A stretch of DNA of 64,000 nt from Pempheris klunzingeri. Taxonomy: Eukaryota; Chordata; Actinopteri; Acropomatiformes; Pempheridae. The stretch lies in contig NC_092014.1 of assembly GCF_042242105.1 (NCBI RefSeq), positions 15,390,374 to 15,454,373 of the forward strand, in the 5' to 3' direction. Of the stretch, positions 51,685 to 62,980 are shown piece by piece. The notes beneath the pieces were generated by a model that was not told where the DNA came from, searched no databases, and saw only the letters and a program-made list of their open reading frames with translations. The position numbers were made by a program, and so were the translations under genes. Each line of letters opens with the position of its first letter. Positions within the stretch are counted from its first letter, which is position 1.

Positions 51685-52853
51685 CTAAAAGGGGACGGGT
51701 CCATAGTAGGCGACGTATGCAGCAACGATGCCTGCAGTTTCAGCCATCTCGTCACAGGCGACGTTGAGCTCACACACTTCTCTCAGGCTGGGTGGCACAA
51801 GGAGAGAAAAGAGGGTAGAAGGCTTTTAAAATCTCAGTGTCACTTTAGGACCAACTTGGACTTTAATTTTGAGTTGTGTTTTTTACAGAATTAGATATAA
51901 AATCATTATTTGACCTTTGGTATGAATTCGACATTCATTTGTAGAACTAAATATTAACCATAAAGAATTGCTCATATAGTGTGCAATAGAGAGTAGAGAG
52001 TGCTTATTGAGTCAGTTTTATCTAGTTAGAGTAAATAACTGTACCTCTCCTGCTGCAGAAGAGTGAGGTCTCCGCCTGGAGCAGCTCTTCTTCTCCTCAG
52101 GAGAACGGCAGCCAGGTCCCTCTTCATCACCACTGGGGCTGCTGTTTCTGTCAAACAGACTTTCTTGAATTTTCTGGTTTAACCGTCACACAAAAACTTA
52201 AAGTAACTCTAAAACAATTCAAAGATTCTTTGAGGAAACAAAAATGTTGCTTACCCTCAGCACTGGCTGACTCTGATGAAGATGAGGAGGATGAGGAAGA
52301 GGAGGAAGAGTCTGAGGCGGAAGAGTCGGATGCGGAGGAGTCGGACTCAGATGAGGAGGACTCGGACGAGGAAGACTCAGATGAAGAGGACTCGGGGGAA
52401 GAAGATTCAGAAGACTCAGAAGAGGAGGAGGAAGAGGAGGAAGAGGAGGAGGAGGAGGAGGAGGAGGCTGATGAGTCCGAGCTGGAGTTAGAATCGGATG
52501 CTGAAGAGTCTGAGGAAGAGTTAGAGTCGGATGCAGAGGATGAGGACGAATCCGACTCGGAGGAGGAGGAGGAGTCTGAGTCGGAGGCAGCAGCCGCGGG
52601 GTCAGCAGGTGCAGCTTCAGCAGGTGCAGCTTCAGCAACTGTGTCAGCAGCAGGGTCCACGACCACCTCTGGTTCAACAGCTGAGGATCACATGAAATAA
52701 CACTTATCTATAAAGACTGTAGGAGCTTACACTGTTCCAAATAACACAGAGGACAATATTGGGAATCACAGCAATGATGAGCTTGTCCTTACCTCCCATG
52801 GCCCAGCATACTGACAGAAGAGCACAGATGGAGAGGAGAGTCAGAGTCTTCAT
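51685..52853 (-). CDS. bglap: Osteocalcin (bone Gla protein), long serine-rich form
   Basis: Minus-strand exons: 52853-52793, 52680-52255, 52147-52045, 51787-51685, giving 230 aa. Residues 1-20 are a signal peptide ([20 protein letters not shown]). Residues about 48-160, nearly all of exon 2, are a Ser/Asp/Glu-rich propeptide with many SSSS, DSDS and SSES runs, suited to secretory-pathway phosphorylation. [16 protein letters not shown] (about 168-183) is the gamma-carboxylase docking segment and furin site. The predicted mature peptide is 47 aa, [10 protein letters not shown] through YYGPVPF. It carries the Gla motif [18 protein letters not shown] with three Glu positions for carboxylation and the conserved disulfide Cys pair. 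Mature osteocalcin binds calcium and hydroxyapatite in bone. Tetrapod osteocalcin is about 100 aa; the extended acidic propeptide fits the fish form called OC2. Matrix Gla protein is excluded by the C-terminus. Confidence 0.93.
52262..52600 (-). repeat. Coding Ser/Asp/Glu repeat in osteocalcin exon 2
   Basis: The + strand is GAGGAG/GACTCG-rich; the minus strand encodes Ser runs with Asp and Glu. The + strand also reads as a fully open 156 aa acidic frame, which is a shadow. A repeat of this kind is expected to vary in length between individuals. Confidence 0.9.
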
Positions 52854-52962
52854 GACGACTTGTAGCTGGTTTCTTGTTGTGGACAAGTTGCTTTCTCGAT
52901 TACTTGCTCTTCTTAGCTTTCCTTCGAGGGCTTGCTCTGTTTCTTTCCCCCAATACGAGGTC

Positions 52963-52970
52963 AATATATA
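52963..52970 (-). promoter_or_regulatory. bglap: TATA box candidate of osteocalcin
   Basis: TATATATT on the minus strand lies about 110 bp upstream of the ATG, which would place transcription start near 52935. Osteocalcin promoters in other vertebrates are TATA-driven; the assignment here is by position. Confidence 0.45.
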
Positions 52971-52979
52971 CTGAAGTCC

Positions 52980-55900
52980 ACCTCCTTCGTCAGGCCATTC
53001 CCACACAATTGGATAACTCTCTGATTGGCCGGGGAATCGAATGTCAACGTTTCCGCTTCCACTTGTCATGAAAGCTCCCACAAACACCCACGCAGTCCTG
53101 GCACAGAGGCCAAAAACTCAGTCACCCGCACACAAACTTACACGGCCGCAAACATCCCTGGCATTCAGCTGTACGTAGAGTGCATGTGTTGTATGTAAAC
53201 CTATATGTCTGTATGTATGTAAGCCTGCACTTGACTTTAAAGTCAATCCAAGAAAAATAGAGAAGCATGAGGGATGTTTAACTTCACCCTTCGGGGTATT
53301 TCCCTTCTCCGCAATGCACATGCATACACAAAAACACACGCACCTCACAACAGTATTTTATCTTTTATTTTAAAGAGCTCATATGAGCCATTCATAAATG
53401 TCAAATGTAATTACTGAATTGACATCTTAAAATACCTTTTCTCCCTGGCTTTTGGGTAAACGGAACAGTAGTTTTCTCATATTTTCTCCAACAAATATGC
53501 CATCATTTCCCTGTCAATCATTTTCTGAGGCCAAACCAGATCATTTTTATACTCGTCTTGTTTACCAATCCTGTACATCCCCTTTAAATTCCTTCCAGTC
53601 CTCACCCCTCATTGACTGGAGTATAAAAAGTACAGCAAAACCCCTGAAAGTCCAAACAAGGAGTGTTACTGATCTCTATAAAATACCCTTAAAATGTGAT
53701 TGGATTTTAATCACGAGACCCGTATCAGGGTTGCCTGTTTAACATCAAGGTTGCCAGTCCTGCCATCGCTGCTGTGGTACTCTACTCCTTGCCCCAGATG
53801 TGATCTCCCACCCCCACAAACCCCAAACTATAGCCTGAGCCAACCACAAGCTACTAATCGAGTCACACAGAACAGCAATGAGCCTCATTATGCGACAGAG
53901 CTTAATTAGAGTGTTGCACAGTCCCACCAGAACCGCAGTCAGTCACTATTTACGGATCCATCGTGGTCCAACTCCTGTCCAGATGCAGGCACGGCCACGG
54001 CTTGCAAACGCCAACCAGTGGCCCAGTGCACAGCCTCGCTTGATGTGTTTCAGCATATATGCAGATAAATTTAGGCAGCCCCCATGTGTTGGATGCACAG
54101 CGTTATGGATGCGGGTTTGGATGCAGCTTTCTCTTTGTGCAATATAGCTTAAGTGTGGCTCGAGCTGTGGTTTATGATAAAAAAAAAAAAATACGGTGTT
54201 TAGAGTTTGCATCTTTGACCTAAACCATATTGCAACTTAAATACTGTCTAGATAACCAAACATTTATGCACACACATCACTCCAGGTATATATATCACAG
54301 AGGGCCCCCAAACAGCTTCATCAATCATGTAGTGTGAAACTCAGAGCTGCTGCAGAATGACCTTGTTGTCCTTTGTGTTTCGTAGTCTGGCGTTATTCCT
54401 GGTGTCAGGGCTTTGTCTTGGAACGCGTGCAGTGTAATTTCAATGTCTAGTCCGGTGTCCATTTTTGTGGATGCGTTTCAGTGCGTGGGGGTTACAGTCA
54501 CAGAGAAGACAATTGCCACAGCGTCCCTGAATAGGAATAGAATGTCTAGGGCATTTCTGTTGTGTTGTCGCATCTTGGCTTTTAAATGACTGTTTTTTAC
54601 TTTTCTGGGTTTACACATTTCCTGTCTGTCCAACAGAAAGTGGAAAACATACATGCATAGATGCACTTATGCTATAAACTGCATATGAGCTTGGAAGTGA
54701 ACTCATCAGTGATAAACATCTTATCTTGCTGATGTTGTCACAGGTCAAATATGACGCTGTTTTTATTGATGAGGCTCTGTGTTGACATTATATTGGTTCT
54801 CTCTTAGTTTCTGTAAATGATTTTTAGACTCTTTTTCTTATTCTTATTGCACTTTCCCTAAGGCCAAAGCCGGATGGAAACATTTGGTGAGGCAGCTTTT
54901 TGTTTTTTATGCCCGAGAAGTTGGGACGGCCTGCCCGAGGTTTGAACTGTTTCAAACCATCTATGATTTAAATATAGCGTAAACTTTAAACAAGCCTCTT
55001 TAGCCTGGCTTTTGATTGGAATGTTTTATAGTCTGATTTTAGTGATTTATTTTACTGTGTTAATGCTGTAGTGCATCTTATCTATCTGATTTGTTATTGC
55101 CTTGTATCTACTTTTTCCACTTTGTGTGTGTTATGAAAGACCATTTTTCCATTTGATGGCCAATCTTTTGAGACTCTAATCAATGTATTTGTGTAATATT
55201 TATCACATATCTCTTCCCTACCTTCCCATTATTTAAAAACCTTTACAGAAATCAGCATTGGGAAATATTACAGTGAAACAGCTCTGTTTAGGAAATGACC
55301 TGGACCTCTGACCTAATAAATCAGGGCTCAAGCTGGGGCTCTGTACTCAAGCTTTTAAAACTCAAACAAATCCCACCACCAATAACTGTAACTCCACATT
55401 AACACACCACCAAGATATCTAGTGTCTAGAGCAGGTTTATTGGCTCTGCTAAATCTGTACCACATGCACAGAGTCTACACGTTATATAACTGCAGTCGTT
55501 TGTGTGTGATGCCAAAGTTTCAACATTGTAAATTTCCTTCTATCATCCCTGCCAGCTTTGCTCCACTTGCATGGTACACATGTAGCGTATCATTGTAACA
55601 AACAACCTTTAAATGACCAGCTGCAGGCGTGCATTTAGACTTTTCTATTTAAATCATTACTTCACTGTGCGTGTGGATGCTCATAACTCAGAGAGAACAC
55701 ATCCTGCTGTAGGTGAGCGAATGTGTAACCTTAGCAAGGTGTCCTTTACTAAAGATGCTGTAACAACTGAATGACTAAAAAAGTTAGATGTGTATTTTGT
55801 ATTGAGGTTTGTAAATAAAAGCAAAGTAAAGAGAGAGATCCATAATGTAACATCCACATTCCTCATGTGTGGGCGTGCATTACAGAACAGTTGGACCTAA

Positions 55901-56529
55901 AAGTGTCCCATACATAGTTTTGTATTTGAAAATAATTTTCTGCTGTACAGATAGCTTGAAACTGGAAGAGAGATCTACTGTAGACTGCTCTCCAGATTTA
56001 GTAACAGACGGAAAGTTGGTAGAGCAAAATAAAAATGCCATCATCTTCACCGCTTTTTGATAGTGTGGACACACGTTCAGATCTCCTGCTGGACCAGAAA
56101 ACCTCCTTTAGCCAAACTGTACTATATATTTTTTATTATCTGCCAGAAGCATCAGGATGACCTTATGAAAGGATAAACAGACGTCATCGCATTAAATCTA
56201 AAGAAGTTTGTTGTATTTTGAAAAGTTGGGAATAACACTGGCTCAAAACTCGACTAGAGACTAGACTGTTACCTACAGTATAATCATTGTGCTCACTTAT
56301 TAGAGACTTGTTCTACTTAGAGACCAGTTTTAGTTGAAGATTTATGAGCTTTCCTTGGGACTGTAAGTGCCAACTTACTGCTCAGTTTAAACCAACAGGA
56401 CCGTGAGATCTCAATGATTTACTGGTGTTTTTGAGAAGAGAGACCTTTGTGTTAAGCTTGAGCTGGAGATGAAGAAGTAGTAAGAAAAAGCTTCGAATGT
56501 GACATGTCATGAGAGAAAGCACCAGGTAT
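52980..56529. other. Intergenic between osteocalcin and erp27, first part
   Basis: No coding exon is recognised. In particular I looked for a matrix Gla protein gene and found no Gla-type motif. An A run lies at about 54180-54191. Confidence 0.5.
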
Positions 56530-56840
56530 TCAGATAAAGTAGTAATACCACACTGGGAAAATGAGTCAAATTATTCTTGCATTCAAAACCTTACTTAAGT
56601 GTTAAAGTATCATCAGCAAAATGTACATTAAGTATCAAAAGTAAGAGTTTGCATTCTGCAGTAAAATGCTCATTACATTATTATTATGTGTTTAAACTAA
56701 TATTACTGCAGCATTATTGTTTATGTTTGACCCCTGTCAGTGTTTGATACTGAGCTAATTCTAAATGATTTATATACTAGTTTTATCTGCAGCAATGCAT
56801 CATGGTCTATAAGAGTTAGGGTTAGGGTTAGGATCATCAC
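56530..56840. repeat. Dispersed teleost repeat, copy 2, with telomere-like triplet
   Basis: ATCATCAGCAAAATGTACAT, AGTATCAAAAGTAAGAG and CCCCTGTCAGTGTTTGA belong to the same AT-rich dispersed family as 32050 and 60535. Three GTTAGG units lie at 56815-56832, too few to be meaningful as a telomeric relic. Confidence 0.5.
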
Positions 56841-58026
56841 AGGTTTGTAGCGCCCTGTCAGAACCACATGTCTCTCTAATGCATTTTCCATGTGATCCAA
56901 ACATTCCACAAGTGTTTAATCTATGTGTGCTTTGATCATAAATGAGGCTGTGCAAATTATACTTTACTTAAATTAACGACACGTTTATACACAGCACAAC
57001 TGTACAAAAATCAGCCTTTAATGGCCAGTTTTATTTACCACATTGTTTCTGGTATCATTTGAAATCAGTTGTTATGGGATCGACTTTAATATGATAAAGC
57101 TTCATTATCTGACAACTTGTCTTTTGATAAACTAAAAAGTCATCTGACCACCACCCTCATCTGTGCACTGTCTCCACTGCAGCGGTAAACAAACTCCGAT
57201 GGCAGGCGACACATATTATATATTTCCATCTGGTCTCTGAGAAACTTCCACCTGCCAGGCTTTCCCAATTCCGCCGGATGTATCCGCTTGGCAATACAAC
57301 ACCACTAATTATACTGATCCCAGTCTGGGCCTTGACATTCCCCGCTCGCTTGAGAGAATATTTTTGGGACAAGCCCAAACTTTTCTACTCTTGATGTCTA
57401 CAGCCCATCTGTTGTTCTTTTATATAGCTTTTACGGCCTTTATTGCTAAATACTCTCTATATTCTCTCTGTATTTAGAGCCCGATATGTCTGAGGAAAAT
57501 CTCTTAGATCTAATTTTGAATTTGATGCCGTATTTTCAAGCATGTTTGATTGATGCCCCTGTGATTCCCTGTGATTCCTCAGTGAGGGTTTAGTGTTAGT
57601 TTATCCTTTACACATGGTGTTTTTCACTTTATTTACACACTTTCATATCGAGGATGATTCATTATGAGAAATTACCGCATCTTGCATCCAGTCCATATCT
57701 TCTCTGTCTGCTCTCTGTCAGTCTCTCTGAGGTCAGTGTGTTGTGGTTCTGACAATAACTTTAGTGGACAGACTTACAAACTCCGCCAGAACTCTCTCGA
57801 CTTGTGGCCAGTGACCTGTGGTCTGCTAACCAGACCGCAGACGGGCTCACACTCGTGTAAACAGCCAAAACTTAACACACATACACATGAATGAGAGGAC
57901 GTAGGATATACACACGAACAGATTCAAATGCATAGTTTCCTTTGTGCTGGAAAGAAAAATCAGCAGGGTAAGACGGTCTAACACATAACCTTCTCACAGA
58001 GGAAAGAGTGCACATCAGTCGCTCCT
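56841..58026. other. Intergenic, no gene seen
   Basis: No recognisable coding exon. A moderately GC-rich island near 57130-57380 has an open minus frame of 73 aa without family resemblance. Confidence 0.45.
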
Positions 58027-58079
58027 TTTATTTAAGTCTTTTATTCAATATAAACTCATTTACATTTGTTCTGTGAGTC

Positions 58080-61000
58080 CTACAGCTCTGTTTTGGCTTC
58101 TGCTCCTGCCTGCTTCACCTCCTGAAAAACATAAAAGTGTGATAAGTGAAATACATCCGACATTACAGCATAGATGTGTCACTGTATCATCAAGTTTATT
58201 TATGTAGTGTTTCAGAGACACAGACAGAACAGTCTACTGCTTTATTTCCTTCAGGGGAAGCCTCAAACAGATGCCTTCATTTAGGCCAATAATACTGGAG
58301 CATTATGACATGTTCTTTAGTCTACTTTGGCTCTGCTTCATTTCTTGTTCTTTCTGTTGAGAATATGAAATGATTTAGCTTCAGAGGAATGTAGCATTTT
58401 AAAGATTTTTAGTAAGAGACGCAGGTGAGAGAAGGGAAGGTATGGTAAGGTTTTCTTTTTTGAGCCGTATTAGCCAGGTATACTTGTAGGTAAAGATCCA
58501 GGGATTATAAAAAACAAAATTATAGTTTGTTATTATAGTTACCATTTCTTCTCTCGCAATAATCCTGTAGAAATCTTTAAATAAAAGTCTGCAAGACTCT
58601 GTGATTGAGCCTGAAACAAATGTACAAACCGCTTCAAGGTTGAAATTATTTGTGTTTTTAGCGACTCTTTTCAGTTGATTCCCTTCTGGTATATGACACC
58701 TAAGGCACTCCACTTTACCTTGTATTGTGCATCACAGGAAAGGATGTTTTTTTGGACACCAAGTTTAATTAACATTATATAATTTTAGTGTTTTTAGTGG
58801 CACAGTTTGTTGAAATACTGGCACTCTGTTGTGTTGTGGGGCTTCAGACTCTGCGTCACACCCAGCTGGAGTGACAGAGCAGATGAGTGCACAGTGAGTG
58901 GGGTTTCCTGTCTTTCGAGTGGCACACATACTTTACAATTACAGCAAGAGGTGCTTTTACTCTTGTTGTACATAACTAGTGTGCTCCAATGTTCCTATTT
59001 TGTTTCTATTCTGGGAAAATAGGTCCTGTGAGCACAATGAGCAACATCTAAATCTCAAACCAGCTGTTGTAGCTACCATGTTGAATGAGTTGCTCACCTT
59101 CAGTTCCCCTCGTAGGAAGGACTGGCAGAAGTCCCGTACTCGTTCAGTAGAAATCTCTCCCTCAGGTAGGAGCCACTTCATGTCAGATCCACCGTCATAG
59201 ATACCAACTCGTGGGAGGTCCGGGGACTTGAGGCCAAAGTAGCCCAGCGAACGGGAGTTGGACTTCACTGCTCCATTAATCAGCACAAACAAGAACTGGA
59301 ACACAGTTTGTATGACTTAAACGTACTCATTATATATTTGATTAAGACTAGAGTTTTATCATTTTACTTGATTGATATTTGTGGCAGAATATAAATTAAA
59401 ATGAATAAATCACAACCCTGCATTTACTGTAGTTTAGAAACATTAATATGAACCTGTTAAACACACAAACAGATTTGATGATATGGTTTTGTAAGTTCCT
59501 GAATATTCTCACCTTGCCTGTGAACTCAGGGGCCAGAGCTCCCAGCCGCTCCTTGAGCTCAGTGTATTCTTTAGTCTCTCTGTTGGCAAAGAGCAGCAGG
59601 TGTGACTTCACCTCTGAGTTGAACAAGCCCACTGCTGTCTGAGGAGGAAGAAAACAGCAAATGAGCCTGAAGATGGGAGATGTCATAACCTCATTGGTCA
59701 CCCCTGAGCTCCCTTTTCAGACCGGACAGGATTTAACAGTGGGTGGTGGGTTATTTTTAAATTACAAATTATGTAGTTGTTGCATTTTTACTCTTTGCAC
59801 TGACATTTGTGTGCAGACTTTGTGTTTGGATATTAGCCCTGCCAAATCTCTAAACAGGTTAACAGTAAGGATCATAGTAATGTAACAGTTTGACAGACAG
59901 AAAAACATTTAAATGATATGAAGACGTGAGTTGGACCTACCACTTGGTTGTATTCTGTGATGTACCGGACCTCATTGATGGTGATGAAGTTCACAAGACC
60001 GTCAGCTTCTACCTTCTTGGCCTCAGCAAGAACAAGGTTCTCCTGGTGGTTATCTGCCTGGATCATATAACACCCATCAACAGCATCATAACACTGACAG
60101 CACCCATCGCACTTATTATTGAAAAGATGTGGATAAAGCCGTGCACAGTCATGTTGGTGTAGAATACCTTTCTGAAAATGGTGATGGTGTCTGATGAGAG
60201 GCTGTAGTCGGCCCACACCTCTTTCACAGTGCAAATGGCCACAGGGACTGAGTCGACTTGCTTTGCAGCTGCAACAAGCTGCTGATAGCCGTGACTCTCC
60301 TCTCCCTGAGACGCAAACGAGAGAGAGGAGGCTGTTCTAACCATGTATCTCATCTTATCATGTGCAGTTATTTTACTCTTTCTCTAATTAACTCTAACTA
60401 TCTAACTAAATAATAATTTTGATACCATTTATCTCTCTCCATGAAGTTTGTGGAATATTACTATACTTATATTGCAATTTCTGTACAACCTGCTTTTGCG
60501 ATGCTGACAAATTCTACATTTTCAAAGAGTGAAAATTTGTACACTAAGTACACTTGTACTTTACTGTAGTATTTCAACTTAGTGCTACTTTATACTTCTA
60601 CTCCACTACAGTTCAGAGGGAAATATTGTACTTTTTACTCCACTTTGAATTGTCGTAATTCACAAATTAAGATTTTTTACACAAAATACAAAATGATCTT
60701 ATAAATATGATGCATTGCTTAACATCAAAGGTACCCGATAGTATATAAAGTAGTTAGAATACAGCCAGGTATAACATCAATATACTGCTAACTTGTAATC
60801 CATTACATCATATATAAGAATATAACAATGATCAATCTGAAATCTATTTGGATCCTAAATCTAATATTACTGTATACATATGTGCATGGGCTCTGCTACA
60901 TTATAATATATATAACCTTAAAATTATAGGATATTTATCATTAACCATTTTTAAATATCATTATACGTTTTTATTCTCAACGGCCACATGGGAGATGAGA

Positions 61001-62813
61001 GATTTTTTTTTATACTACATCTCAACCATAGAAGTGCAACAGGACACATTTTAAAGTTAGGACATTGATTTTTCTCTTTAAAATGACTTTTTCCTTCTTC
61101 AAAGACAACCGGTAGGTGCACTCTCCTGTAACCATCCCTTTTCCTCAGAGAACTTTTAGATTTGAAAAAGGTGAAGGTGATAGAGAGGTCAGAGGTGGAC
61201 AAACAAATAAATATACCAGGAAGACAGAGATGAGGCTGACTCATAAGAGGGTGAATCATGTCTATTTCTGAGACAGCATTGCATGAGTTCTGGCAATCTG
61301 TTTTATCATTTTGCAGCCTGTAATATGTGTTCATTCCCAGTGAGTCACAGCACCAATATTTTGGTCTCTTTTTGCCTTCAGCATCACCGTCCAGCTATGC
61401 GTTATCCTCATGTGCTCTGTCTCTCTCCTCCACTCTCCTCTCATGAACCTTCTGCCTGTGTTTGCACTTGTTTACAAGAGGGTCAATGGAGCCAATCCCA
61501 CAAGTCCTCAGCTAGGCCTGCGTGTGTATTTCCTGTCAAGTGGCCCGGCATCTTCCCCCGCACGCTGAGTCTAGCCAAAGGGCTCGCCTCTGTGAGACAT
61601 CCAGCCACCCTCCGTCCTCACCAGCACCAGCGCTGCCAAAGGTGTGGCCACAGGAAACGCATTCTTCTTCGAAATCTATTCGTGAGAGCAGCATCTCCAA
61701 GACCAGGGTGCAAACAAGTGCTGTATTTTTGGAGTCGCACTCTTGGCTAATTTGTCTGATCATGTCTGGTTTGCCACATGCGTGTTAGAATAATAAACTA
61801 AGCCATACAGCAGCCCTTGTGGGCATGTTTAAAAGGTGACTGAAACTTATTTGAGCCCATAGTTGAAACTTTTTTCCCTCTATATGCAGATTTTTTGTCT
61901 GACCTCCAGGAATCCGATGACCACCACATCAGCAGAGTCGATGAAGGCCTCTGTAGCCTTGGCGTCATTTAGCCTGGGTAGGGCACTTTCTGAGAGAGAA
62001 TGACACAAAATACAATTGACACACAATAAACTATTTTATAGTGTCGTTGTCTCAAAAGTCTACATCCACGCTGGTCGCTCTGAGACTCTGCACTTAGACA
62101 CAATGGAAGCAATTGAAACACTAGTTTAGCAGGGATACAGTTTATCATGTTCACCACCTTAGTTTGGTCTGATAGAATGCTAGCATTGTTTGTCATGTCT
62201 TTAGTTTTGCAGGCATTTGATCATAAACCAAAAAGTATTGGACAAATTAACACGTTGATACATGATGATGGCATTAGATGAAAAGCTGAGAGATCACCAA
62301 CTTATTTTCAATCATCCTGAGGGGGACGAATGGCTGAAACTTATGTCATGACAATCTAGCCCATAAATCTTGACATCTTTCACTCAAAACCACAAATGGG
62401 AAGAAAAAAGTCACTAGATGAGGGAAAAAAAACCTCATGACCTGCTGACAACAGTAGCATATTCACCCTCTGTGCACCATGAATGCCTGAACAGTACTTA
62501 ATGGAAATCCACTGAAGAGTTGTCAAGAAATGTCCAAGAATGTCAGCCGCATGCTGGCACAAGAGGTAAAGGCACTGGATCACTGAAATCATATATTAAC
62601 TATATAATTGCAGAGTTGCAACACTTGAATATAATTGATATATAATTGAATATATAACACACAGATTTTTTAATGTTTTAATTTCCCTGATTGAAAGCAG
62701 AGAGAACAACTCTAAAATAAAACCAAGAAAACTCAGCATACTTAAATCAATTTACCTTTCTCTGTGGCAATGACAGACGACACCAGGAGGGAGAAAAACA
62801 CAGTGAACAGCAT
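58080..62813 (-). CDS. erp27: Endoplasmic reticulum protein 27
   Basis: Minus-strand exons: 62813-62756, 61989-61904, 60305-60168, 60057-59941, 59638-59513, 59295-59098, 58121-58080, giving 254 aa (human 273). Residues 1-16 or so are a signal peptide (MLFTVFFSLLVSSVIA). Two redox-inactive thioredoxin folds of the PDI b and b' type follow. The first includes AFIDSADVVVIGFLE; the second starts near EYNQVTAVGLFNSEVKSHLL and ends ERVRDFCQSFLRGELK. No CxxC is present, as expected of ERp27. The C-terminus KTEL is an ER-retention signal (human KVEL). Human ERp27 binds unfolded proteins and recruits ERp57, mainly in pancreas. Intron 2 is about 1.6 kb and holds a 155 aa open + frame without recognisable content. 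Poly(A) candidates: TTTATT on + at 58027-58032 and 58040-58045, about 40-50 nt past the stop. Confidence 0.94.
60535..60830. repeat. Dispersed teleost repeat, copy 3, in erp27 intron 2
   Basis: CTTGTACTTTACTGTAGTAT, TACTTCTACTCCACTACAG and AGAGGGAAATATTGTACTTT are parts of a very common fish repeat. It appears here in the orientation opposite to the copies at 32050 and 56530. Class unknown to me. Confidence 0.55.
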
Positions 62814-62964
62814 GTTTCGACTGACAGGGAGGCAAGCAGTGCCCAGAAGACTAGTAGCTGTTTGACTCTGTACGAGGAGTCGGGTCAACTCTGCTCTGAT
62901 GGTCGCCACATGGCAGCTGGCTGTGGCTGCTGTAACCTCTCTGGGATGTGATTGGAGGCTTCAT

Positions 62965-62980
62965 GGGAACCAGCCAGGTG
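62965..62980 (-). promoter_or_regulatory. erp27: Candidate PTF1 bipartite element of erp27
   Basis: Minus strand CACCTGGCTGGTTCCC, about 150 bp upstream of the ATG. It combines an E-box (CACCTG) with a TC-box (TTTCCC with one mismatch, GTTCCC) at the 4 bp spacing used by the pancreatic PTF1 complex. A CCAAT (minus strand; ATTGG on + at about 62951-62955) lies between it and the gene. Binding is inferred. Confidence 0.5.

Noticed and set aside
52230-52700. 156 aa acidic open frame on the + strand
   Set aside because: It is the antisense of osteocalcin exon 2; GAG/GAC-rich repeats stay open in several frames. The minus strand has signal peptide, splice sites and Gla motif.
56815-56832. Interstitial telomere-like GTTAGG triplet
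   Set aside because: Only three units, inside a dispersed repeat; not evidence of a chromosome fusion.
53000-58000. Search for a matrix Gla protein gene between osteocalcin and erp27
   Set aside because: No signal peptide or Gla-domain motif (E-x-x-x-C near an aromatic tail) was found on either strand.
61283-61750. 155 aa + strand open frame in erp27 intron 2
   Set aside because: No recognisable domain, no codon or splice support, and it overlaps ordinary intronic sequence. Probably chance; a homology search would settle it.
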